Shown here piece by piece: positions 32,526-41,208 of a DNA stretch of 49,512 bases. The stretch is from Peptoniphilus_E sp964345555. Its GTDB lineage: Bacteria > Bacillota > Clostridia > Tissierellales > Peptoniphilaceae. The position numbers and the translations under genes were made by a program. Below the pieces are notes generated by a model. That model did not search any database and was not told the DNA's origin. It saw only the letters and a list, made by a program, of their open reading frames with translations. Numbering within the stretch: position 1 is the stretch's first letter; the number at the start of each line of letters is the position of its first letter. The DNA lies in contig CAYFRD010000007.1 in NCBI GenBank assembly GCA_964345555.1, forward strand, positions 1 to 49,512, in the 5' to 3' direction.

Positions 32526-32855
32526 TATTACTCTCTCCTTTATTTACTTTTAAATTTTTTTACTATATTGAATCAATTATTAACTGTCTTAGCTACCACT
32601 CCTTCCGGTGAAATCCATTAGGTAATTGCTATACAACATAAATAATGTATGTACTTCTAGTTTACCCTAAAATCCCGTTAATTAAAAGACGTCACCAATC
32701 TAAAATGCTGTAAATTTTTGTTGATGATTAATTTGAATATGAAGCCGTAATCCCTTGAAATACAGCCTTTTCACGTAAATTAGAAAGTTATATTAATAAA
32801 TATCTAAGTAATTCTTAAAAAATTTAACACAATTGTAATATTATTATTTTCGTGA
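32526..32855. other. 330-base leader and gap upstream of the surface protein gene
   Basis: It carries a long 5' region for the minus-strand surface protein gene and the 3' flank of the LysR gene. No riboswitch class was recognised. On the minus strand near 32610 there is a 9-codon open frame beginning MDFTGRSGS, without a good ribosome binding site; the stretch around 32590-32625 is richer in GC than the rest. Promoter not assigned with confidence. Confidence 0.4.
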
Positions 32856-33704
32856 TTACAGATCGAGAAACTCCTTTGCTTTTTCTATGCCCGAAGTATT
32901 TTTAAGACTGACAACGTTGAATTCGTGATACTTGCTTATTTCGTCAATTTCAAAGGTGGTGAGGTGATCGGTTTCTCCTATTATCTTGTTGTACCCCACG
33001 GTTATACCCAAGTTTTTAAGTAATAGTTCTCTGATGATGTTTATATTGCTCACATTGATGCTTCTGCTGAAATTCTGCGTGTTGTATCCGCATCTGTTAA
33101 GTTCCGTCTCCAACAAATTTCTTGTGCCGGAGCCTTTTTCCCTTATGATCAGAGTTTGATTGAATATTTCTTTCAAACCGACTTTTTTATTCGCCAAAGG
33201 ATTTTCCACAGAGCAGATCCCTGTGAAAAATTCTTTGGAATATTGGAAATAGTCGTAGGCATTTTTGTCGAAAACCCCCTCCACAATCAAAAAATCCTTG
33301 TTATTGTCCTTGAGTTTTTTGAATAGGTTATCTGTATTGCCTACGGACAGTTCTATGTCGGCATCGGAGCTTTCAATGTAATTTATCAAGGGTTTTAAAA
33401 TGACTATATCTCCTATTGTCTTTGTGATTCCTACTCTCAGAGTGGGTTTCTTTTTGTGTTTTAAATTATGCAACAGGTTTTCATAATTAAATCTAAAGGA
33501 TATTGCAAAGTTCTCCAAAATATAAGAGTCCTGTGATCTTTTAAGCCTGTTTTTTTCATATTTAAATAGTTTAATGTCCAATTCCTTTTCCAGGGACTGA
33601 ATTTGTTTGGTGACGGCAGGCTGTGTCATGTGAAGTTGTTCCGCAGTGACTCTGTAGTTCATTGTCTTGCATAATGTTAAAAAAGTGAGTAATCTTTGAT
33701 CCAT
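32856..33704 (-). CDS. LysR-family transcriptional regulator
   Basis: A 282-residue LysR-type protein. The winged helix-turn-helix is in residues 1-60 (LLTFLTLCKTMNYRVTAEQL, then HMTQPAVTKQIQSLEKEL). The effector-binding domain starts near residue 95 (TLRVGITKTIGDIV). It is divergent from the UPF0324 gene, 113 bases apart, the usual LysR-target layout, so it probably controls that exporter. The family relatives in this context include CysB/CmbR-like or YeiE (regulator of YeiH). Confidence 0.92.
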   Translation of the reverse strand: MDQRLLTFLTLCKTMNYRVTAEQLHMTQPAVTKQIQSLEKELDIKLFKYEKNRLKRSQDSYILENFAISFRFNYENLLHNLKHKKKPTLRVGITKTIGDIVILKPLINYIESSDADIELSVGNTDNLFKKLKDNNKDFLIVEGVFDKNAYDYFQYSKEFFTGICSVENPLANKKVGLKEIFNQTLIIREKGSGTRNLLETELNRCGYNTQNFSRSINVSNINIIRELLLKNLGITVGYNKIIGETDHLTTFEIDEISKYHEFNVVSLKNTSGIEKAKEFLDL

Positions 33705-33817
33705 ATTTCTCCCATATCTAATAAATTTTAGTTATTGATGTATTATTATTAATAATTATATTTTATCACCAATAGATGTTAAAGTATACATACTATGTTT
33801 TTTGAAAGGAGATTTAC

Positions 33818-34840
33818 TTGAAAAATTTTAGTTTTAAAAATTCAATTTTCCCGGGATTTATCCTGGTATTGATAATCGCAACTGTATCAAAGTTCGCAGA
33901 GTCGCTCATTCCCCAATCTCTCATAGGAGCGTCGGTAATTGCACTTTTCATAGGTATGTTCATCAATAATTTCATCGGTGAAAGAGATGAGTTTAAAAAG
34001 GGAATCGCCTTTACTTCCAAGAGGGTGCTTAAATTTGCCATTATACTTTTGGGGGCCAGCCTAAATGTGACAACTATTTTGAGTGTGGGTAAAATGTCCG
34101 TCTATGTGATGTTTTTCACTTTGCTTACTTGTTTCGGTGGAGGGTACTTCATAGGAAAGGCTCTGGGTCTTAATTGGAAGTTGTCCAATTTGATTTCTGC
34201 CGGCACGGGTATATGCGGCGGTTCTGCTGTGGCAGCAATCGCTCCCGTGATTGAAGCTGAAGATGTGGATGTCGCCTACGCCATAAGTGCAACTTTCATC
34301 TTTGATGTTTTCATGATAGTTTTGTTCCCCATTGCAGGCAAGTACATGGGCTTGTCCGATATAGCTTACGGTCTGTGGACAGGCACTGCTGTTAACGATA
34401 CTTCATCTGTGTTGGCTGCAGGATATGCTTTCAGCGAAGGTGCAGGAGATTTTGCAACCATGGTAAAACTGACCAGAACTCTGGTTATAATACCCACTGT
34501 TATTATATTCGGATTTATTCACAATCATTTGAAGTTTAAAAACTCATCTGACGGACAGGATGTGAGCATAAAGATATCTGACATTTTTCCTTGGTTCATA
34601 GTTGGATTTTTGATAATGTCCGTTCTTCACAGCGTGGGAATTATATCGGTAGAACTCTCTGGTGTTTTGAAGTCCGTAAGCAAATTCTTGATGATATGTG
34701 CTCTCGGTGCAATCGGACTTAACAGTGCTCTGTCCGATATGAAAAAATCGGGAACAGCTCCCATGGTTCACGGTTTTATAATTTCGGCACTTGTGGTAAT
34801 CGTGGCTTTTTTGGTTGAATATGCCATGGGATTGATTTGA
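33818..34840 (+). CDS. UPF0324/YeiH-family membrane protein, putative sulfate exporter
   Basis: A 340-residue integral membrane protein with around ten hydrophobic segments. Family stretches: LGASLNVTTILSVGK, LISAGTGICGGSAVAAIAPVI and WTGTAVNDTSSVLAAGYAFS. It starts with TTG at 33818: AAAGGAG lies six bases upstream. The YeiH family is annotated as putative sulfate exporter, but the substrate is not settled; some are linked to sulfite or taurine metabolism. Divergent LysR gene; terminator follows. No sulfur metabolism gene is adjacent. Confidence 0.85.
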   Translation: MKNFSFKNSIFPGFILVLIIATVSKFAESLIPQSLIGASVIALFIGMFINNFIGERDEFKKGIAFTSKRVLKFAIILLGASLNVTTILSVGKMSVYVMFFTLLTCFGGGYFIGKALGLNWKLSNLISAGTGICGGSAVAAIAPVIEAEDVDVAYAISATFIFDVFMIVLFPIAGKYMGLSDIAYGLWTGTAVNDTSSVLAAGYAFSEGAGDFATMVKLTRTLVIIPTVIIFGFIHNHLKFKNSSDGQDVSIKISDIFPWFIVGFLIMSVLHSVGIISVELSGVLKSVSKFLMICALGAIGLNSALSDMKKSGTAPMVHGFIISALVVIVAFLVEYAMGLI

Positions 34841-34868
34841 AAACACTTACTAACCTTTTCTCCATTGG

Positions 34869-34902
34869 AAAACCTCCCGATTTTATTGCGGGAGGTTTTT
34901 TG
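34869..34902 (+). terminator. Terminator of the UPF0324 gene
   Basis: AAAACCTCCCG pairs with CGGGAGGTTTT, followed by more T. Confidence 0.9.
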
Positions 34903-34909
34903 TATGAAA

Positions 34910-35130
34910 ATACCAATTTAATATTTGTATTCAAACTTTATGTAGGACAAGATTATATTCTGGACGATGAGAGCATCGTCCCCTACTTTGGTGTGTTAAT
35001 ATTTCAGATTTTTGTATTTTCGTGTTATTTATTTGAGGCAAAGTGTATCCCCTACAATTTAATTATCTGTATTGGATGTCATACACGCACGCTATATTTA
35101 TTCGACATAATTCTGCACTATTAGATATCG
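34910..35130 (+). repeat. Dispersed intergenic repeat, copy 2
   Basis: It has the same unit as 29970-30226 in opposite orientation. At 34962-34981 GGACGATG and CATCGTCC form a perfect 8-bp hairpin, followed by CCTAC. It begins right after the UPF0324 terminator and ends before the EF-G terminator, as expected for an element that settles between genes. The core shared with copy 1 is 34970-35050. Confidence 0.75.
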
Positions 35131-35150
35131 TCCCAACATACTAAATTATG

Positions 35151-35173
35151 AAAAAACCCCAGCATAGCCGGGG
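35151..35173 (-). terminator. Terminator of the EF-G-like gene
   Basis: CCCCAGC and GCCGGGG (35157-35173) with six T on the minus strand. The loop and stem nearly match the lysC operon terminator at 15430-15450. Confidence 0.85.
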
Positions 35174-35202
35174 TTAATTGTCTACTATTTAATTTTAATA
35201 AA

Positions 35203-37266
35203 TTATTCTTCTCTTTCCTTTGCTTCGGCTATTATTTTGTCAGCGATGCTTGAAGGAACTTCTTCATATCTGACAAATTCCATTGTAAAGGTTCCACGAC
35301 CTTGAGTCATAGCTCTCAAGTCTATGGAGTATTCGAACATTTCCGCTTGCGGAGCTTCGGCTATCAATATTTGAGAACCGTCTCCTTGTTGATCCATGCC
35401 CAGGATTCTTCCACGACGTTTGTTCATATCGCCCATTACATCGCCGAGATAAGCATCCGGGATTGAAACTTCCACCTTCATAATTGGTTCCAGAAGAACG
35501 GGTTTAGCTTCTTGCATTCCTTTTTTAAATGCGATAGCTGCTGCAAGTTTAAAGGAAATTTCGTTGGAGTCCACATCGTGATACGATCCGTCATATAGTA
35601 CAGCTTTGAAGTTAGTCACAGGATATCCTGCCAATACGCCCTTTTCCTTGGATTCTATTATTCCCTTTTCAACTGCGGGGAAGTAGTTCTTAGGCACTGA
35701 ACCTCCGAATACTTCTTCATCAAATTCAAATCCTTCTTCAATGGGTTCAAATCTCATCCATACGTCACCGTATTGACCTGCGCCGCCTGATTGTTTTTTG
35801 TGCTTTCCTTGAACTGAAGCTGTTCCTCTGATAGTTTCTCTGTAGGGTATTATAAAAGGTATTATGTTAACTTCAACTCCAAAGGTATTCTTTAATTTTT
35901 CAAGGATTACATCCAGTTGTACTTGTCCTTGTCCGCCGATGGTAAGTTGTTTAGTCTCGGCGTTTCTTTCAATTAAGAAACTGGGATCTTCTTCTCTCAA
36001 TCTTCTCAATGAAGTGGACAGTTTTTCTTCATCTCCCTTGGTCTTGGGTTCAATTGCATAGAATAATACAGGAGCCGGATACTTTATATTTTTATAAACT
36101 ATTTTGTTTGCCTTGTCACAAAGTGTATCTCCGGTTTCCGACTCTTGAAGTTTGGTTGTTGCTCCTATGTCACCCGCTTGAATTTCTTCAACTTCAAATT
36201 GTTTTTTACCTCTTATGACATAGAGTCCGCCAAGTTTCTCATTTGCGTCCTTTGTTGAGTTGTATAGAGCGGTGTTCTTTGTCAACTTGCCTGAAATTAC
36301 TTTAAATATGGAGATTTTTCCAACAAAGGGGTCGGTAATTGTCTTGAAGATAACCGATGAGAAAGGTTCATCTGTCGATACTTTTCTCGCTTCACCATCT
36401 TCAACTCTAAAGCCTAAATGTGCTCTTTCGTCATTAGGCGCCGGCATGTAGTTGACTATAGTATTTAATAGAATATCTATTCCTATGCCCTTTTCTCCAG
36501 AACCTACAAGTAGGGGAACTGCATCACCTGACAACAGCGCCGAGGTAACTCCTCTTAAAAGATCTTCTCTGGTGAATTTTTCACCTGAAAAATATTTTTC
36601 CATTAAAACTTCGTCAGATCCTGCAACAACTTCTGCTATTTCTTCATAGATTCTTTCTGTTGCCTTCACTTGATCGTGAGTGAGTTCTGTTTCTTCGGGA
36701 GCACCGTTTACGTATTTAAATCCCTTTTGGAAAATTACGTCTGTAACTCCTACAAAATTTTCTCCTTCTCCGATTGGAACTGAGAAAGGAACTACTTTTT
36801 TGCCGAAAGTATTTTCCAAGTCTTCCATCAATCTTCTGAAATTTACATTCTCTCCATCTATTTTATTCACGAATATTATTCTAGGCATCCCGATTTTGTC
36901 GGTGTACTTCCACATTCTTTCAGTGCCTACTTCCACACCTGCTGTGGCATCGACAACCATTAATACAGCTTCAGATGCACGCAATGCTCCGTAAGCTTCT
37001 CCGATAAAGTCGAGGTATCCGGGAGTGTCGATTACATTTACTTTATAATTTCTCCATTCTACAGGAACAACACTGGTTCCTATGGACGAGCCTCTCTCAA
37101 TTTCTTCTTTGGAGAAGTCGCTTAGAGTATTTTTATCTGAAACACTGCCCAGTTTTTTAGTGGCGCCTGTTTGAAATAGCATAGCTTCAGTTAAATTAGT
37201 CTTTCCACTTCCGCTATGCCCTACTAAAGCTAAGTTTCTAACCATCTCCGTACTGTAAACTTTCAT
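35203..37266 (-). CDS. Elongation factor G paralogue (EF-G2-like translational GTPase)
   Basis: A 687-residue GTPase with the EF-G five-domain plan. It differs from standard EF-G in the G motifs: G1 is GHSGSGKT (16-23) instead of AHIDAGKT, and G3 is DTPGYLDF (80-87), so the catalytic histidine after DTPG is a tyrosine. NKID (134-137) is intact. C-terminal QGRGTFTMEFVRYEEVP is typical of domain V. This set marks the EF-G-like subfamily found beside the main fusA in many bacteria; the role is not settled (alternative translocation or ribosome work). Monocistronic, with extended -10 promoter TGGTATAAT (37317-37325) and AGGAGG before the ATG. Confidence 0.9.
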   Translation of the reverse strand: MKVYSTEMVRNLALVGHSGSGKTNLTEAMLFQTGATKKLGSVSDKNTLSDFSKEEIERGSSIGTSVVPVEWRNYKVNVIDTPGYLDFIGEAYGALRASEAVLMVVDATAGVEVGTERMWKYTDKIGMPRIIFVNKIDGENVNFRRLMEDLENTFGKKVVPFSVPIGEGENFVGVTDVIFQKGFKYVNGAPEETELTHDQVKATERIYEEIAEVVAGSDEVLMEKYFSGEKFTREDLLRGVTSALLSGDAVPLLVGSGEKGIGIDILLNTIVNYMPAPNDERAHLGFRVEDGEARKVSTDEPFSSVIFKTITDPFVGKISIFKVISGKLTKNTALYNSTKDANEKLGGLYVIRGKKQFEVEEIQAGDIGATTKLQESETGDTLCDKANKIVYKNIKYPAPVLFYAIEPKTKGDEEKLSTSLRRLREEDPSFLIERNAETKQLTIGGQGQVQLDVILEKLKNTFGVEVNIIPFIIPYRETIRGTASVQGKHKKQSGGAGQYGDVWMRFEPIEEGFEFDEEVFGGSVPKNYFPAVEKGIIESKEKGVLAGYPVTNFKAVLYDGSYHDVDSNEISFKLAAAIAFKKGMQEAKPVLLEPIMKVEVSIPDAYLGDVMGDMNKRRGRILGMDQQGDGSQILIAEAPQAEMFEYSIDLRAMTQGRGTFTMEFVRYEEVPSSIADKIIAEAKEREE

Positions 37267-37398
37267 TTATAAACCTCCTCTATGTTGTTGTAAATATGAA
37301 ATCGTTTTATTGCTCTATTATACCATATAAGCCCTCTTTAGTATATTAATTTATTTTGTGAAAAAATTTGTTGTTTACATTCCTCAAAAAATCCAATT

Positions 37399-38748
37399 TT
37401 ATTGTGCGTACTTATTCTTGAAAAAGTCTTCCGCAGCTTCCGGGAATAATATATAAGTCATCAAATCTTCTTCGCTTTTTAATTTATCTGCATACTTGTC
37501 CTTGTAATAATCATACAAGGAATTTAAATGATTGGCAGGTCTGTCCTCTATTACACTTAAATCTCCTATGATACTTTTCTTAAATTTTTCATCTATGGGC
37601 GCAGGACTTTTCCCGTAAAACCCTCTCAAATAATCCTTGATTTCCGTAGGCACCATCTTGTACCTTTCACCCATTATAACGTTAAAGGTTGCTTGAGAGC
37701 CTACCATTTGGCTCATGGGAGTGACAAGAGGCGGGTATCCCAAATCCTTTCTCACAACGGGAATTTCGCTCAATATTTTTTCAAAAGACTCCTCCTTATT
37801 CATGCTTTTCAATTGGGAGTATAAATTTGACAACATTCCGCCCGGAACTTGGTAAATAAGTCCTTTCGGATCCGAGGAGAGCATTTTCACGGGCAGCGTA
37901 CCCAATTCTATATATTTCTCTTTTACCTTTGCGAAAAAGTCCGCCAGTTCTTCCAATTTTTCTATATTCAAAGGACTTACAAGTCCCATTTCCTTTATTA
38001 CAACATGCATATCTTCCGCTGACGGTTGAGATGTGCCTCCTGCCAATGGCGATATGGCTGTGTCTATTATATCGGCTCCTGCTTCAATGGATTTTAAATA
38101 ACTCATTTGTGCCATGCCTGCTGTGCAATGGGAATGAATTTCTACGGGCAAATCGGTTATTGCTTTTATTGACTTTACCAACTCATATGCTTTGTGCGGA
38201 GTCAAAATCCCCGACATATCCTTGATAGCTATTGAATCGGCATCCATATCCGCAATATCCTTGCACAGGTCTATATAGTACTGAGTACTGTGTATATCGG
38301 AAACTGTATAAGCAATAGCGATCTGTGCTTCTCCTCCGTATTTTTTCACTGCATTGACAGATGTCTCCAAATTTCTCAAATCGTTTAACGCATCAAAAAC
38401 ACGCACTATGTCAATACCGTTTTTGATGGATAATTGGACAAATCTCTCAACGATATCATCGGGATAATTTTTATATCCCAAGAGATTTTGACCTCTGAGC
38501 AGCATTTGTGTCTTGGTGTTCTTGAGCTTTGTTTTTATATTTCTAAGCCTTTCCCATGGGTCTTCTCCTAAAAACCTGATGCACGAATCAAAAGTAGCAC
38601 CTCCCCAGCACTCCAACGCCTTGTATCCCGCTTCGTCCATTAACTCAAGACTGTCTTTGAAATCCTCCCAACGCATCCTGGTAGCAATTAAGCTTTGGTG
38701 AGCATCTCTCAATGTGGTATCTACGAATTCAATTTTTTTGTAAGACAT
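37399..38748 (-). CDS. Biotin-dependent carboxyltransferase subunit (OadA/PycB type)
   Basis: A 449-residue carboxyltransferase of the oxaloacetate decarboxylase alpha or pyruvate carboxylase B family. FVDTTLRDAHQSLIATRM opens the TIM barrel; IKDMSGILTPHKAYELV contains the carboxylated lysine region; EIHSHCTAGMA supplies the zinc histidines. The chain ends at FFKNKYAQ without a biotinyl domain, so the carrier must be a separate protein. No decarboxylase beta subunit, biotin carrier or carboxylase gene is adjacent, so direction of the reaction is open. Divergent from brnQ; ATG with AGGTG upstream. Confidence 0.88.
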   Translation of the reverse strand: MSYKKIEFVDTTLRDAHQSLIATRMRWEDFKDSLELMDEAGYKALECWGGATFDSCIRFLGEDPWERLRNIKTKLKNTKTQMLLRGQNLLGYKNYPDDIVERFVQLSIKNGIDIVRVFDALNDLRNLETSVNAVKKYGGEAQIAIAYTVSDIHSTQYYIDLCKDIADMDADSIAIKDMSGILTPHKAYELVKSIKAITDLPVEIHSHCTAGMAQMSYLKSIEAGADIIDTAISPLAGGTSQPSAEDMHVVIKEMGLVSPLNIEKLEELADFFAKVKEKYIELGTLPVKMLSSDPKGLIYQVPGGMLSNLYSQLKSMNKEESFEKILSEIPVVRKDLGYPPLVTPMSQMVGSQATFNVIMGERYKMVPTEIKDYLRGFYGKSPAPIDEKFKKSIIGDLSVIEDRPANHLNSLYDYYKDKYADKLKSEEDLMTYILFPEAAEDFFKNKYAQ

Positions 38749-38887
38749 TTTTCACCTCTAAATATTTTGTCATCTAAATAAAGGATAACATAAACATAAA
38801 TATAAATTTATATCATAGTCAATAATCTTATAATCTTTTTATGCTTTACACTTTGTGGTATACTGTTTAGGTCAAGGAGGATTAGTT

Positions 38888-40162
38888 ATGAAAAAAAAGA
38901 ATTTGATTTTGGTTTCGGGATTTGCTCTTTTTTCAATGTTTTTCGGAGCAGGTAACCTGATCTTTCCGCCTACTTTGGGTTTATGGGTGGGATCTGGATT
39001 TGTCCCGGGAATTTTAGGATTTTTGCTGACAGCTGTAGGACTTGTAATGTTGGGCGTAATCGCCACTACAAAAGCCGGAGGTAATCTTGAAAACATAGCC
39101 GGCAAATTGGGAAGCAAATCCGGTTTTCTCTTCGGAACTTTGGTTTTACTTTCCATTGGACCGGGACTTGCAATCCCGAGAACCGCAGCAACTACATATG
39201 AACTTTTACAAGTTGGTTTGTTCGAAAATCTAAATCCCGTAATTTCTTCCGTGGTATTTTTTGCAATAGTTTTATTTTTTGTACTGCGCCCCACGGATAT
39301 AGTGGATAACTTAGGTGCCATACTGACTCCGACACTTATATTGTTGCTATTGGTAGTAATAGTCAAGGGAGTGGTTTCCCCTCTGTCCGATGTCATAGAT
39401 ACGGGAATGAAGAATATATTCGCAGGAAGTTTTGAAGAAGGATATCAAACCATGGATGCCTTAGCCGCCCTTGCCTTTACCTCGGTAATAATAAGCGGAT
39501 ATGAAGTCAAGGGGATTACCGACAGCTCTAAAATATACACTTTGACTGTTAAGGCTGCCTTAATCGCTGCAGCCGGTCTTTGTTTTGTATATGGAGGTCT
39601 TATTTACATAGGTGCTACAACATCATCTATGGGCATTGAAAATCTTACCAGAGTGGAACTTTTAATCTACATTGCGGAAGGTCTTCTGGGCAAAATCGGA
39701 ACTGTGGCAATGTGTGTAATAATGATACTTGCATGTCTGACCACAGCCATAGGTCTTACATCCACCTTCAGTGCATTTTTTGAAAGAATGACAAAGGGCA
39801 AGATAAACTATAGCACTTGGGCTATAATAGCTGCTGTTTTCAGCGGATTCTTAGCAGTAAGAGGAGTTGAAACAATAGTTAAAATCTCTGTGCCCATACT
39901 TTCAATGATGTATCCTATCTCAATAGTATTGGTAGTTTTGAATTTATTTGACGAAAAACCCTACATAAAAAGACTCACCTATGTGGGTGGAGTAATCGGT
40001 GCTCTATTGCCTACTCTGTCCACAATATTGTCCACAACGGGAATAAACCTCGGATTTTTAGATGCCTTTTACGGTCTGTTCCCCGAAACCGTGCAATCTT
40101 TCGTATGGATGATCCCCGCAATAATATTTGCAATCATCGGTACTTTATTAGAAAAAGATTAA
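38888..40162 (+). CDS. brnQ: Branched-chain amino acid transporter BrnQ
   Basis: A 424-residue LIVCS-family symporter with about twelve membrane segments, importing Leu, Ile and Val with sodium or protons. ALFSMFFGAGNLIFPP is the family signature near the start; GYEVKGITDSSKIYTLTVKA and TTAIGLTSTFSAFFERM are further matches. Start at 38888: AAGGAGG lies seven bases before this ATG. Probable -10 TATACT with TGG extension at 38858. Terminator follows. Confidence 0.93.
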   Translation: MKKKNLILVSGFALFSMFFGAGNLIFPPTLGLWVGSGFVPGILGFLLTAVGLVMLGVIATTKAGGNLENIAGKLGSKSGFLFGTLVLLSIGPGLAIPRTAATTYELLQVGLFENLNPVISSVVFFAIVLFFVLRPTDIVDNLGAILTPTLILLLLVVIVKGVVSPLSDVIDTGMKNIFAGSFEEGYQTMDALAALAFTSVIISGYEVKGITDSSKIYTLTVKAALIAAAGLCFVYGGLIYIGATTSSMGIENLTRVELLIYIAEGLLGKIGTVAMCVIMILACLTTAIGLTSTFSAFFERMTKGKINYSTWAIIAAVFSGFLAVRGVETIVKISVPILSMMYPISIVLVVLNLFDEKPYIKRLTYVGGVIGALLPTLSTILSTTGINLGFLDAFYGLFPETVQSFVWMIPAIIFAIIGTLLEKD

Positions 40163-40170
40163 AAATCCAA

Positions 40171-40204
40171 AATAGAGAGCCGAAAATTCGACTCTCTATT
40201 TTTT
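40171..40204 (+). terminator. Terminator of brnQ
   Basis: AATAGAGAG and CTCTCTATT with inner CGAA/TTCG pairs, then T-rich sequence. Confidence 0.8.
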
Positions 40205-40377
40205 ATATACTTTATTTTTATTTAACCTTATTCTTTCAATCAATTCCCAAATTCTATCCTCAGCTTCTCTCAATATCTTTAGAAATTCACAGTGAGATTT
40301 GTTCATAGAATTATCTAATCCCCAATCTTGCTTTCATAATCATGCGAGAAAATAGGGCATGTAACATTATGTTTCAT
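40196..40377 (-). pseudogene. Possible small gene broken by a frameshift
   Basis: Two adjoining frames on the minus strand look coding. The first runs 40377-40315 (20 codons, MKHNVTCPIFSHDYESKIGD). The second, in another frame, is open from about 40345 and runs to 40196, with an ATG at 40306 (MNKSHCEFLKILREAEDRIW and a basic end). They meet at a run of four G, so one base change in the run would join them into a protein of about 60 residues. The stop lies in the brnQ terminator. No ribosome binding site is convincing; family unknown. It could be chance. Confidence 0.3.
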
Positions 40378-40425
40378 TGTTATTAATAAATCAACTGATA
40401 CTAAACACTAAATTAAAACTAACAT

Positions 40426-41199
40426 TTAAGATGCTTGTCTAAGGTCTCTTAATATGTTTTCATTATATAGTTTGTTCAGTTCGACTTCGGTGATGTCTTT
40501 TGCCATTACATCTAGAACGATTTGACCCTTGCTAAGCATTATGATTCTGTTTGAATAGTCTATTGCATGTCTTAAATTGTGCGTGATCATAAGTGTTGTG
40601 ATTTTTTCTCTATTTATCAAGTCTCTGGTTTTGTCCATTATGAGTTTTGATGTCTTTGGGTCAAGGGCTGCGGTATGTTCGTCAAGCAACAGCAGGTCGG
40701 GACTTTTGATTGTCGCCATTAGAAGCGACAGTGATTGTCTTTGTCCTCCTGACAGAAATTTAACCTGAGTGGTCAGCTTGTCTTCAAGTCCCAAGTCCAA
40801 TTCTTTCAACTTCTTTACCAAAAAATCTATGTCGGTGTTTTTGATCAAGTTTTTAAAGGTAAATTTATTTCCTTTTTTAAGTGCGATGGACATATTTTCA
40901 AGAATATTTAAATTGGGTGATACTCCCATTGAGGGGTCTTGATTTACCTTTCCGATGTAGACCGCTCTTTTTTCTTCGGGAAGTTCCGTCAATTCTATGT
41001 CATTGAGATTTATGCTTCCTTCATCGTTTTTTATACTACCGCTTATCAGATTAAATAGTGTGGATTTCCCACATCCGTTAGGTCCGAGAATAGTTGTACA
41101 TACATTTTCTTCGATATCTAAAGAGAATTTATCAAATACTCTTTGTTCCTCGGGTGTGCCCGGATAAAAAGTTTTACTTAAATTATTTATTGTTAACAT
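40426..41199 (-). CDS. ABC transporter ATP-binding protein
   Basis: A 257-residue ATPase of the amino-acid-type importer encoded with the next two genes. Walker A GPNGCGKST (39-47), signature LSGGQRQ (149-155), Walker B LLLLDEH (169-175). The DEHTAALDP ending is characteristic of the ATPases that accompany DUF534-type receptors. Third gene of the T-box-controlled operon, starting 9 bases after the permease. No terminator seen after it. Confidence 0.92.
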   Translation of the reverse strand: MLTINNLSKTFYPGTPEEQRVFDKFSLDIEENVCTTILGPNGCGKSTLFNLISGSIKNDEGSINLNDIELTELPEEKRAVYIGKVNQDPSMGVSPNLNILENMSIALKKGNKFTFKNLIKNTDIDFLVKKLKELDLGLEDKLTTQVKFLSGGQRQSLSLLMATIKSPDLLLLDEHTAALDPKTSKLIMDKTRDLINREKITTLMITHNLRHAIDYSNRIIMLSKGQIVLDVMAKDITEVELNKLYNENILRDLRQAS

Positions 41200-41208
41200 C
41201 TTTCTCTC

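Noticed and set aside
34837..35124. 95-codon plus-strand frame
   Set aside because: It crosses the UPF0324 terminator and repeat copy 2, with no ribosome site; repeat translation only.
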